Part shown: in pieces, positions 25,901 through 34,265 of the stretch
Layout: each line of letters opens with the position of its first letter
Position numbering within the stretch: the stretch's first letter is position 1
Assembly: GCA_030849965.1 (NCBI GenBank)
Contig: JAVDKL010000001.1
Location: 3,358,688-3,422,687 of the forward strand
DNA length: 64,000 bases
Origin: Schauerella fraxinea
GTDB taxonomy: Bacteria > Pseudomonadota > Gammaproteobacteria > Burkholderiales > Burkholderiaceae_B
Reading direction: 5' to 3'
Made by a program: the position numbers and the translations under genes
The notes under the pieces: model-generated
Databases searched by the model: none
What the model saw: the letters and a program-made list of their open reading frames with translations, nothing else
What the model was told of the DNA's origin: nothing

Positions 25901-27289
25901 ATGTCTTCGTTTGATATTCAGTTGCTCGTCACCGCATTGGTGAGCGTGCTGGTGCTCGTTGCACTGATCGTTTCGCGCATTCGCATGCATCCGCTGCTGG
26001 CACTATTGATCGTGTCGATCGGCGGGGGTATCGCAACGGGGATGGCCCCCACTGACATCGCCAAAAACCTCACCGATGGCGCTGGCAAGACGTTAGGCGC
26101 GGTTGGCGTGGTGATTGCACTCGGCGCGATGCTCGGCAAGATCCTGGCCGATTCGGGCACGACCGAGCGGTTGGCGAGCGCTATTCTGCGCCACACGTCG
26201 GATCGCATGATCCCTTGGGCGATGACGCTGGTGGCGTTCGTCGTTGGCATTCCGATGTTTTTTGAAGTGGGCTTGGTCGTGATGTTGCCGCTGATTTTCA
26301 GCGTGGCGCGCAAGCTTGAAAGCCGTGAACATTTCAAGGGCTCGGCGTATGTGTACGTGGGCGTGCCGGTGATCGCCGCACTCGCTGCGATGCATGGCAT
26401 GGTGCCGCCGCATCCGGGTCCGCTCACCGCGATTGCCACCTTAAAGACCACGGTAGGTCCCACGATGATCTATGGTTTCATCGCCGCGCTGCCGGCGATG
26501 ATTTTGGGTGGACCGCTGTATGGCGCGTTTCTCGCGCCGCGCATGACGACGCGTCCCGACCAGGCGCTGATCGACCAGTTCACCACCGCTGAAGAGAAGG
26601 CCGCCGGCCACAATCCGCCGGGCGTGGGCCTTGGCGTGCTGGCCGCGTTGTTGCCGGCGCTGTTGATGCTTGTGCATGCCGTGGCCGAGATGGTGCTACC
26701 CAAGACATCGAGTCTGATGCACGTGGCGGCATTCCTGGGCAATCCACTGGTGGCGATGTTGCTCGGCGTGCTGTTCGCGGCGATCACGCTGGTTTACATG
26801 CGCGGCAACAACGCCGACAAGCTGCGCGAGTCGTTGGGCCAAAGTCTGAAGCCGGTGGCCGGCATCATGCTCATCATTGCCGGCGGGGGCGCGTTTCAGC
26901 AGGTGCTCACAAGCGCCAAAGTGGGCGATGCGATTGTGCACCTCACGCATCAGTTCGCCTTCCCGCCGTTGATCCTGGGTTGGCTGATTGCGATGCTGCT
27001 GTCGGTGTCGACCGGCTCGGCCACGGTGGGCATCGTGGGCGCCGCGGGGTTGCTGGCGCCGCTGGCCGGTACCGACCCCAACTTGAACCTGCCGCTGCTC
27101 GCGCTATCGATCGGCTGCGGATCGCTCTTCTTCAACTACGCGAATCACGCCGGGTTCTGGATGGTGAAGGAGTCCTTCGGCATGACCATGGGCGAAGCCA
27201 CCAAGACGATTTCGGTGGTGCAATCCATCGTGTCGGTCGTGGGGTTGCTGATGGTGTTGCTGTTCAACATGCTGCCGGCGTTCGGTTGA
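25901..27289 (+). CDS. GntP family permease (gluconate:H+ symporter type)
   Basis: Start set at ATG 25901 (Met-Ser-Ser-Phe-Asp-Ile-Gln); the frame extends 24 codons upstream without family-like sequence. 462 residues, 12 or more transmembrane helices. It has family stretches such as Gly-Ile-Pro-Met-Phe-Phe-Glu-Val-Gly, Met-Val-Pro-Pro-His-Pro-Gly-Pro and Asn-Tyr-Ala-Asn-His-Ala-Gly-Phe-Trp. It imports gluconate or another sugar acid with protons across the inner membrane. No sugar kinase gene is adjacent, so the substrate is unproven. Confidence 0.9.
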   Translation: MSSFDIQLLVTALVSVLVLVALIVSRIRMHPLLALLIVSIGGGIATGMAPTDIAKNLTDGAGKTLGAVGVVIALGAMLGKILADSGTTERLASAILRHTSDRMIPWAMTLVAFVVGIPMFFEVGLVVMLPLIFSVARKLESREHFKGSAYVYVGVPVIAALAAMHGMVPPHPGPLTAIATLKTTVGPTMIYGFIAALPAMILGGPLYGAFLAPRMTTRPDQALIDQFTTAEEKAAGHNPPGVGLGVLAALLPALLMLVHAVAEMVLPKTSSLMHVAAFLGNPLVAMLLGVLFAAITLVYMRGNNADKLRESLGQSLKPVAGIMLIIAGGGAFQQVLTSAKVGDAIVHLTHQFAFPPLILGWLIAMLLSVSTGSATVGIVGAAGLLAPLAGTDPNLNLPLLALSIGCGSLFFNYANHAGFWMVKESFGMTMGEATKTISVVQSIVSVVGLLMVLLFNMLPAFG

Positions 27290-27310
27290 GGGGGCGGCCT
27301 TTCAGCCCCC
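27290..27310. terminator. Hairpin between convergent GntP and YcaC genes
   Basis: GGGGGC / GCCCCC stem of 6 bp with a 9-nt loop in the 31-nt gap between two convergent genes. No strong T tract, but position favours a shared terminator. Confidence 0.45.
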
Positions 27311-27320
27311 CCGTGCTCAT

Positions 27321-27947
27321 TTACTTGCCGGCCGTCAGCGTTTCGTAGCTCGTGAACAGATTCCGATAATCGGGAATGTGATTCGAGAACAAGGTGCCCA
27401 GACCTTCCACATCATTGCGCCAGTCACGGTGCAGTTCGCACGCCGCGCCAAACCACGTCATCAATTGCGCACCGGCGTCCGTCATGCGGCGCCACGCGGC
27501 TTCGCGCGTCATTTCGTTGAAGGTGCCTGAGGCATCGGTAATCACGAACACGTCGAAGCCTTCGGCGATCGCCGACAGGGCCGGAAACGCCACGCACACT
27601 TCGGTCACGACGCCTGCAATGATCAACTGTTTCTTGCCGGTGGCCTTGATGGCTTTGACGAAGTCTTCGTTGTCCCATGCGTTGATCTGGCCGGGGCGGG
27701 CAATGTAGGGTGCGTCGGGAAATTGTGCTTTGAGCTCCGGCACGAGCGGGCCGTTGGGGCCGGATTCGAAGCTCGTGGTGAGAATCGTCGGCAGCTTGAA
27801 GTAGGTGGCCATGTCGGCCAGAGCGAGCACGTTGTTCTTGAACTTGTCGGGATCGATGTCGCGCACCAGCGAGAGCAAGCCAGCTTGGTGATCTACCAGC
27901 AGAACGACGGCGTTGTCTTTGTCGAGGCGGTTGTAGGCGTAGGTCAT
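27321..27947 (-). CDS. ycaC: Isochorismatase-family hydrolase (YcaC type)
   Basis: A protein of 208 residues, the usual YcaC length. The cysteine-hydrolase triad is visible: Asp in Val-Leu-Leu-Val-Asp-His-Gln-Ala-Gly, Lys in Ala-Thr-Gly-Lys-Lys-Gln and Cys in Gly-Val-Val-Thr-Glu-Val-Cys-Val-Ala-Phe-Pro. The family forms cytosolic octamers and the natural substrate of YcaC is not settled. The gene is divergent from the LysR gene at 28125, which probably controls it. Confidence 0.87.
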   Translation of the reverse strand: MTYAYNRLDKDNAVVLLVDHQAGLLSLVRDIDPDKFKNNVLALADMATYFKLPTILTTSFESGPNGPLVPELKAQFPDAPYIARPGQINAWDNEDFVKAIKATGKKQLIIAGVVTEVCVAFPALSAIAEGFDVFVITDASGTFNEMTREAAWRRMTDAGAQLMTWFGAACELHRDWRNDVEGLGTLFSNHIPDYRNLFTSYETLTAGK

Positions 27948-28124
27948 GGGGTTCTCGCTTGAAGTGAATGATGGATTGATGATTGGCGATTCGGTACTGC
28001 AGGAGTGCGGTGTTGCTGTTGTCGGAACCGATGTGTTCCGTCCATGTGTTGAACTATAAAACTGGAACGATGGGGCCGGTAGTAGGTAGAATTTGCCATC
28101 AGCGTCCTATTTGAAGAACGATCA

Positions 28125-29030
28125 ATGCGCGATCTCAACGATCTTTATTACTTTGTGCAGGTGGTCGACCACGGGGGGTTCGCGCCGGCAGGCCGGGCGC
28201 TCGGCGTGCCGAAGTCCAAACTGAGCCGGCGTATCGCCTTGCTGGAGGACAGGTTGACGACGCGTCTGCTGCAGCGATCGACACGGCATTTCGCGGTAAC
28301 TGAAATCGGTCATCGCTATTACACCCACTGCAAGGCCATGCTGGTGCAGGCGGAGTCGGCCGACGAAGTGATCGCGATGACGCACGCCGAACCGCGTGGG
28401 ATTGTGCGAATGACGTGTCCGGTGGCGCTGCTCGATGGGCGCGTAGGCGACATGATTGCCGACTTCATGCTGCGCCATCCCCTGGTGCAGATTCATGTGG
28501 AAGAAACGAACCGCCGGGTAGATGTGCTGGCAGAAGGCATCGACGTGGCGATTCGCGTGCGGCCGCCGCCATTGGAGGATACGGATCTCGTCATGCGGGT
28601 GTATTCCGATCGCGGTCAGTGCCTGGTCGCAAGCCCGGGTTTGCTGCAGAGGCTGGGCGTGCCCACGTGCCCCGACGAGCTGAGTCGCTTCCCAAGCCTG
28701 GAGTGGGGTGCACCGCAAACCCAGCATGTATGGAATCTGCTGGGACCGGAGGGCGCCGTCGCGGCTATCGCGCACGAGCCGCGTCTGGTCACGCGCGCGA
28801 TGCCGGCGCTGCGCTCGGCGGCGATGGCTGGCGTGGGCGTCGTGCAACTGCCGAAGATGATGATCACCCATCAACTCGCCCGCGGGGATCTGATCGAGGT
28901 GCTGCCTGGGTGGGCACCGCGCCGTGAGATCGTGCATGCGGTGTTCGCGTCGCGTCGGGGCTTGCTGCCGTCGGTGCGCACGCTGATCGATTTCCTGGGC
29001 GACGAATTCAAGAAGCTGGAAGAGGACTGA
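28125..29030 (+). CDS. LysR family regulator
   Basis: A protein of 301 residues from ATG 28125. It begins Met-Arg-Asp-Leu-Asn-Asp-Leu-Tyr-Tyr-Phe-Val-Gln-Val-Val-Asp-His-Gly-Gly-Phe with the helix Ala-Pro-Ala-Gly-Arg-Ala-Leu-Gly-Val-Pro-Lys-Ser-Lys-Leu-Ser-Arg, typical of LysR regulators that sit divergently next to ycaC or pirin genes. The effector domain has the Val-Asp-Val-Ala-Ile-Arg-Val pattern. Expected to control the divergent ycaC gene through the 177-bp gap. Confidence 0.9.
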   Translation: MRDLNDLYYFVQVVDHGGFAPAGRALGVPKSKLSRRIALLEDRLTTRLLQRSTRHFAVTEIGHRYYTHCKAMLVQAESADEVIAMTHAEPRGIVRMTCPVALLDGRVGDMIADFMLRHPLVQIHVEETNRRVDVLAEGIDVAIRVRPPPLEDTDLVMRVYSDRGQCLVASPGLLQRLGVPTCPDELSRFPSLEWGAPQTQHVWNLLGPEGAVAAIAHEPRLVTRAMPALRSAAMAGVGVVQLPKMMITHQLARGDLIEVLPGWAPRREIVHAVFASRRGLLPSVRTLIDFLGDEFKKLEED

Positions 29031-29196
29031 GGTGCGTATGTGCTCGTGATGCGCGGCGATTGCTGTCGTGGGACCTCACCCGCGTTGTCTTATTGCACTG
29101 TTGAAACACGACTGGTGTGTAATGAACCTCAGCTGTTGACGTGCGGCGATTGATCCGGCGTGGATGCAATCGGCCATTCCCACAGGAGGCGCCTGT

Positions 29197-30688
29197 ATGA
29201 CGACCGCAGTTTCGAAACGCCGATCGGCGTATGTGCTGTTGCCCAGCACCAATATGTGGAACGTGGACAACCCCGGCGCCAGCCCGGCATTCGTGCGGCA
29301 AATGGGCACCTATCGGCAGGGCAGCCGTGCGCGCCCGAGTGAAGGCGCGTTGTTGGCCGGCATGCAGATCGTGGATCGCGTCGCGCCCGGCGATACGGTG
29401 CTCGTCAACATGACCGACGATGAGCGCTTGGCCTTGCTGCTGGAGCAACCGGGCCTGCGCATTCTGCCGGTGGGCGAGCTGGCGCCGCTGTGGCTGCGGC
29501 ACCCAATCGTCATTCCGTTCATCGGCTTGCAGGCGCGCGCCCGTGTGGCCTTCACAGTAGATGTGGTCGATGCCGAAAGCGGCGCGCCGCTTCCCAATGT
29601 GGATGTGGTGGGCTACGTGAATCGCGCCGAGCGGGTGGGGGCGAGCAGCCGCACCAACGCGCGCGGCCGGGCGAGATTGATGTTTCCGCAGGACGTGACC
29701 GTACTCGAGTCGGTGGAGGTATATCCGGCGAGTGGCTACTGGCAGGCTTATGTGTCGAAGGCGGCAGTGGGTGCCGAGACGTTGCGTGTCGCGTGCCGTC
29801 CGATTGATTTCGCCACGGGCGACGCGCGGCGGCATTTTGGTTTTGAAGGTGCGGATGGCGACGGCGAGGGCGTGCGGGTTGCGGTGATCGACACCGGCGT
29901 GGCCAAGCACCCGGATCTGAAGGTCGCGCGCGGCGTAAATGTGGTGCAAGGCGAGAAGGCGAGCGACGTGGCCGATCAGGTGGGGCACGGCACGCACGTG
30001 GCCGGCATCATCGCGGGGCGTGCGGCGCCGGGGAAAGGTATGCGTGGGGTGGCGCCGGCGGCTGCACTCAATGTGTATCGCGTGTTTGGGCGCAGCCAGG
30101 AAACCGCCACATCGTTCAACATTGCCAAGGGCATCCGGCAGGCCGTGGACGATGGCTGCGATGTGATCAATCTGTCGCTCGGCGGCGCGGGCGATGTGCC
30201 GGATGTGCTGCGCGAAATCCAGCGGGCGCGTGCGCTCGGTGTGGTGTGTGTGGCCGCCACAGGCAACGATTATCGGGCAGCGGTGAGTTACCCCGCGCGC
30301 TACAGCCAGGTGATGGCCGTTACAGCGATGGGGCGGCGTGGCACGTTTCCTCGTAGTGTTGCAAACGCTCGAAGTGGCCAAGCCATTTGGCGTGGATCGC
30401 AAGAATTTTGTGGCGGCGTTCAGCAACGTCGGGAGTGAAGTGACGTTGACCGGCCCCGGGGTGGGCATTGTGTCGACCTATATCGATGGCTATGCTGTGA
30501 TGGATGGCACATCCATGGCGTGCCCGGTAATGAGTGGCGCTGTGGCGCGGTTACTGGCAAAAAATCCCCGGCTGGTGGGGATGGCGCGCAATCAGAAGCG
30601 CTCGGACGAGATCCTCAGATTGGCGCTGAACGAGGCCCAGAAATTGGGGTTCGGCGTAAACTTTGAGGGTGCAGGAATTTTGATGTAG
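29197..30688 (+). pseudogene. S8 family serine peptidase (subtilase), frameshifted
   Basis: AGGAGG at 29184-29189 sets the start at ATG 29197. The span is 1492 nt, one base more than a whole number of codons, so about 496 residues if the shift near 30340-30360 is repaired. Order: an I9-like propeptide segment (about residues 1-95), a beta-sandwich segment like carboxypeptidase regulatory domains (about 105-190), then the subtilase core with Asp232 (Val-Ile-Asp-Thr-Gly) and His264 (Gly-His-Gly-Thr-His-Val) in the first frame and the Ser (Asp-Gly-Thr-Ser-Met-Ala, codon at 30512) in the +1 frame. No signal peptide, so cytosolic. The break separates Asp/His from Ser, so the enzyme is dead unless the shift is a sequence error or is bypassed. 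Genes for a small I9-like protein and a NUC1 nuclease follow. Confidence 0.75.
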
Positions 30689-30700
30689 GATGAAAACATC

Positions 30701-30940
30701 ATGAGCCGCTACGTCGTTTGCTATCAAGGTGCAAACGATCCTTCTCAACAGGAGGTGAGCAGCTTGTTGTCTTGTTTCGATCGCGTGAAAGTGATCGATA
30801 CGTTGCCGGGCACGCTGTTGGTGGATGGGCCCAAGGCCGAAATCGCTTCAGTGGTCAAAGGCATGTCGCAATGGACGTTTTCGCCCGAGCGCGTGGTGAG
30901 CGTCCGCCCGCCGCGGCGGCGTCTGAAGGCGCCAGCCTGA
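30701..30940 (+). CDS. Small I9-inhibitor-like protein following the subtilase
   Basis: A protein of 79 residues starting 12 nt after the subtilase stop, with AGGA about 10 nt upstream. The predicted order strand-helix-strand-strand-helix-strand (Arg-Tyr-Val-Val-Cys-Tyr; Val-Ile-Asp-Thr-Leu-Pro-Gly-Thr-Leu-Leu-Val-Asp; Ile-Ala-Ser-Val-Val-Lys; Val-Val-Ser-Val) fits the ferredoxin-like fold of I9 propeptide inhibitors. The core Val-Ile-Asp-Thr-Leu-Pro-Gly-Thr resembles Val-Asp-Arg-Val-Ala-Pro-Gly-Asp-Thr in the subtilase's own N-terminal segment. It ends in a basic tail. The role as inhibitor or folding helper of the protease is inferred. Confidence 0.6.
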   Translation: MSRYVVCYQGANDPSQQEVSSLLSCFDRVKVIDTLPGTLLVDGPKAEIASVVKGMSQWTFSPERVVSVRPPRRRLKAPA

Positions 30941-31140
30941 CATCGGCCTCGTTTTGGCCCATGCATGGGCCGTGAACTGAACTTGAATCCACGTCGCTTT
31001 GATCTAGTGTCGGCTTGATATTGACCTGACGAGGTCACTGGTCGGGGTTTCGGCACGGGCGCGCCGCAAGCGTGTTCAGGGTAGTGAGCGCGTTCGATAT
31101 GTGTCGGGCGCTTGTCATATTCATCGGCGATCCTGCGCAT

Positions 31141-32058
31141 ATGAAACCTCGCTTCCGCTTCGCGGCCGATGCCGCCCTCGAACCCAAACGCGTTCGACTC
31201 ACCCCCGATCCGCTCGATACCTACGACGATCGTGAGGGTTTCGATCCGCTGTTCATCGACCCCGCTATAGCAGTCCCGCTACCGCGTCTGGCGGCTGCGG
31301 TGGCGCGCGATGCAGCCACCCACACATGGCGAGGCCGTAAAACGCATGTGCTGGATTACACCCACTTCTCGGTCGCGGTTTCCAAGTCGCGCCGGTTGCC
31401 GATTTATAGCGCCTGCAATATCGATGGCGCGCAGGCGGTAGACGTGCCACGCACCAATATTTGGAAATACGATCCGCGCATCGACCAGAAGTATCAGATC
31501 TTGAAAGAGGTGTACGGCGACCAGAAAGCGGGCTATTTCAGCCGTGGCCACATGACGCGGCGGCAGGATCCCAATTGGGGCAGCAAGAAGACGGCACGCC
31601 TGGCCGACGCCGATACGTTTCATGCCACCAATGCTGCACCACAAGTGCAGGGTTTCAATGGCGGATTATGGAACGAGGTTGAGGATTACGTGCTGGCGAA
31701 TACCCAGCGCGACCGGATGCGCATCAGCGTGTTTACCGGCCCGGTGTTGCGTGCCGACGATCCCGTTGTTCATGGGGTAAAGATTCCGCGCCAGTTCTGG
31801 AAGATCGTGGCCTTTGTGTACGACGAATCGGGGGCGCTCTCCGCCATCGCTTACCTGTGCTCGCAGGCGCGCGCCATTGCGGATCTGGAGCCTACATTCG
31901 TGTTTGGCGAGTTTCAGGATCAGCAGCGGCCGATCGGTGCGATTCAGGCTTTGACGGGGCTGACGTTTGGCGACCTTGCGCAACGCGATGTGCTGGCCGG
32001 CGCGGATATCGCGTTTGCCGTGGCGCTGAAAGACGTGCGCGACATCATGCTCGCTTAA
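31141..32058 (+). CDS. DNA/RNA non-specific endonuclease (NUC1 family)
   Basis: Start taken as ATG 31141 (305 residues); the frame is open to 31072 but that extension has no family character. The beta-beta-alpha-metal core is visible: Phe-Ser-Arg-Gly-His-Met-Thr-Arg (His137 as general base, in place of the classic Asp-Arg-Gly-His), then His-Ala-Thr-Asn-Ala-Ala-Pro-Gln with a following Asn and Trp-Asn-Glu-Val-Glu for magnesium. There is no signal peptide, unlike secreted NucA or Serratia nuclease. An N-terminal arm of about 65 residues has Arg-Glu-Gly-Phe-Asp-Pro and Val-Pro-Leu-Pro segments. It lies 200 nt after a protease/I9-like pair; a protease-controlled toxic nuclease is a reasonable hypothesis. 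Confidence 0.85.
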   Translation: MKPRFRFAADAALEPKRVRLTPDPLDTYDDREGFDPLFIDPAIAVPLPRLAAAVARDAATHTWRGRKTHVLDYTHFSVAVSKSRRLPIYSACNIDGAQAVDVPRTNIWKYDPRIDQKYQILKEVYGDQKAGYFSRGHMTRRQDPNWGSKKTARLADADTFHATNAAPQVQGFNGGLWNEVEDYVLANTQRDRMRISVFTGPVLRADDPVVHGVKIPRQFWKIVAFVYDESGALSAIAYLCSQARAIADLEPTFVFGEFQDQQRPIGAIQALTGLTFGDLAQRDVLAGADIAFAVALKDVRDIMLA

Positions 32059-32180
32059 GGCGGATCAGGGGTCGTCGGCAAGACCTGTGTGCCGCAGACG
32101 CTGCGCACCGCTTGAGGTTGATGTTGCACGACTCCTGCCTGCCAACGCATGCCTCGTGTTTACTTCCGAAGCTGCGCGCC

Positions 32181-33044
32181 TCACTGCACGATCGGCGTCA
32201 TCTCCAGAAACCGTGCGATCACCTGCACAGGCTGACGCTCCTGCAGGCAATACAAAAACTCGTGCATTTCGATTTCCACATCCGCAAGCTGCAGCGTGAC
32301 CAGGCCCGCGTGGGCCGGAATCTCGCGTGACGGGATCAGGCTGACGCCCATCTCGCACAGGATGGCCTCCCGTATGGATTCACGGCTGCCGATCTCAATG
32401 GTGTGGCGCAGTTGAATGCCTGCGTCTTGAAATGCTTGTTCGGTTAATTGCCGCGTCATGGATCCGGACTCGCGCAGTAAAAGGGTGTGCGCGGCGAGCG
32501 CCTCCAGCGTGACGGTATCCCGCTCGGCCAATGGATGGGATCGATGGACGACGGCACGCAAAGGATCGGCCGCGATCATGCGTCGGTAGAGATGGCTGTC
32601 GTTCATCAGAAACGACGACGTGGCAATGTCGATCTGGTAATCCTGCAGGGCCCGCAGCATGCTTTGCGAATTGCCGATGGTAAGCGAGAGTTCCACGCCG
32701 CGATAACGTTCGTGATAACGCCGCACCGTATCCATGATGTAGAAGGGGCCGGTGGCGCCCACGCGCAGGATGCCTTCGCGCAGATCGCTGGCGTCACGTA
32801 GCCGGAAATCGATTTCGTTTTCCTGCTGGACGAGCTTTTCCACCATCGGCATCAGGCTGCGCCCCATGTCCGACAGGTTCATCGCACGGCCCTGGCGGTG
32901 AAACAACTCAACGCCGTAGCGCGCCTCGAGCTGGCGCAGGTGGCCCGTTACCGTGGGTTGGCTGACGCCCAGCAGCGTAGCGGCCTTGGTGACGCTGCCG
33001 CAACGCGCAACGGCATAAAACGATTTGAGTTCGGCAACGAGCAT
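32181..33044 (-). CDS. LysR regulator of aminoethylphosphonate catabolism
   Basis: A protein of 287 residues. It starts Glu-Leu-Lys-Ser-Phe-Tyr-Ala-Val-Ala-Arg-Cys-Gly-Ser-Val-Thr-Lys-Ala-Ala, followed by Ser-Gln-Pro-Thr-Val-Thr-Gly-His-Leu-Arg-Gln-Leu. This matches the LysR subgroup found beside 2-aminoethylphosphonate genes (TIGR03339 type, by recall). It is divergent from the transport and PhnX operon at 33192, with a strong palindrome between them (33130-33150). Confidence 0.87.
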   Translation of the reverse strand: MLVAELKSFYAVARCGSVTKAATLLGVSQPTVTGHLRQLEARYGVELFHRQGRAMNLSDMGRSLMPMVEKLVQQENEIDFRLRDASDLREGILRVGATGPFYIMDTVRRYHERYRGVELSLTIGNSQSMLRALQDYQIDIATSSFLMNDSHLYRRMIAADPLRAVVHRSHPLAERDTVTLEALAAHTLLLRESGSMTRQLTEQAFQDAGIQLRHTIEIGSRESIREAILCEMGVSLIPSREIPAHAGLVTLQLADVEIEMHEFLYCLQERQPVQVIARFLEMTPIVQ

Positions 33045-33129
33045 GACATGAGGGCCTGTGGTTGAGCGCGCGACGATCGCTACCGTACCGCGAAAAATCT
33101 GATCGTGGCATCACGGAACTTGGGGAAAG

Positions 33130-33150
33130 TGTCATGACGGTTCCATGACA
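33130..33150. promoter_or_regulatory. Palindrome TGTCATG-N7-CATGACA, candidate LysR operator
   Basis: A perfect 7-bp inverted repeat with a 7-nt spacer in the 147-bp gap between the LysR gene and the phosphonate operon, 41 bp before the ATPase start codon. The position fits an activator or operator site. Confidence 0.55.
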
Positions 33151-33191
33151 GCTTTTCATACTGACCTTGTTTTCCACCAGCCGGAGGCATC

Positions 33192-34265
33192 ATGCCCCAG
33201 CGCGAAACCGCCTTTCTTTCGGTCAGTCACATCGTCAAGCACTTCGGCGCGCACGCCGCGCTGGGCGATGTGTCGCTGGACATTCTCCCCGGCGAGCTGG
33301 TGTGTTTGCTGGGCCCGTCGGGCTGCGGCAAAACGACGCTGTTGCGCATTATCGCCGGACTGGAGCGTCAGGATCGGGGAACGATCGTCCTGGGCGGACG
33401 CGATATTTCAATGGCCCCGCCGCAGTCGCGCGACTACGGCATCTTGTTCCAGTCGTACGCGTTGTTTCCCAATCTGACCGTGGCGCAAAACGTGGCTTAT
33501 GGCCTGAGCGGCAAGCGGGGCCTGCGGGATCGGATTGCGCGGCGCGTGGAAGAAATGCTGAGCCTGGTCGATATGGTCGGCTTTGCGAGCAAGTATCCGG
33601 GGCAGCTTTCGGGCGGACAGCAGCAGCGGGTAGCGCTGGCGCGCGCCTTGGCGCCGTCGCCTTCGCTCTTGCTCCTGGACGAACCGATGTCGGCGCTGGA
33701 CGCTCGGGTGCGGGAGCATCTGCGCACCGAGCTGCGGGCGTTGCAGAAGCGGCTCTCGATCACGACGCTCATGGTGACGCACGATCAAGAAGAGGCGATG
33801 GTGATGGCCGACCGGATTGCGGTCATGAACGGCGGCATCATCGAACAGTTCGCCACGCCGAATGAACTCTATCGACAACCCGCTTCGCCATTCATTGCCG
33901 ACTTCGTGGGCGAGGCCAACTGGTTGCCTTGCGAGCGTATCGACGAACACCGCGCACGTATCGGTGCGCACGAGCTGCGCGTGCACTCGCCGTTGATGAA
34001 CGGCACGCGCCGGCTGTTCGTGCGCCCGGAAGCGGTGCGCGTGGTGCCCGGTCGCGATGCGATGTCCAACACGCTGCTGGCTGAAGTGCTGGATGGCGTG
34101 TTTCTGGGTCGCAGCTACCGCGTGGCCCTGCGGCTGGAAGGGTTGTCGGGCGTCACGCTCAACGCCATCGTGCCGCCCGAGACCGGGGATGCGCTGCTGT
34201 CGCCGCAGGCTGCACGCCATTGCCGCATCGAACTTCCCAGTGAGGCGCTGCGTGGTTACGCCTGA
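33192..34265 (+). CDS. 2-Aminoethylphosphonate ABC transporter, ATP-binding protein
   Basis: ATG 33192 with GGAGG upstream; 357 residues. Walker A Gly-Pro-Ser-Gly-Cys-Gly-Lys-Thr-Thr at 41-49, signature Leu-Ser-Gly-Gly-Gln-Gln-Gln-Arg near 140, Walker B Leu-Leu-Leu-Leu-Asp-Glu-Pro, then a TOBE-like C-terminal region. It is the PotA/FbpC-like ATPase that energises uptake of 2-aminoethylphosphonate with the fused permease and the binding protein encoded downstream. First gene of the operon; the permease start overlaps its end. Confidence 0.9.
   Translation: MPQRETAFLSVSHIVKHFGAHAALGDVSLDILPGELVCLLGPSGCGKTTLLRIIAGLERQDRGTIVLGGRDISMAPPQSRDYGILFQSYALFPNLTVAQNVAYGLSGKRGLRDRIARRVEEMLSLVDMVGFASKYPGQLSGGQQQRVALARALAPSPSLLLLDEPMSALDARVREHLRTELRALQKRLSITTLMVTHDQEEAMVMADRIAVMNGGIIEQFATPNELYRQPASPFIADFVGEANWLPCERIDEHRARIGAHELRVHSPLMNGTRRLFVRPEAVRVVPGRDAMSNTLLAEVLDGVFLGRSYRVALRLEGLSGVTLNAIVPPETGDALLSPQAARHCRIELPSEALRGYA

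Noticed and set aside
30338..30360. Programmed frameshift in the subtilase
   Set aside because: No slippery heptamer, downstream stem or stop codon at the junction; an indel or sequence error is simpler.
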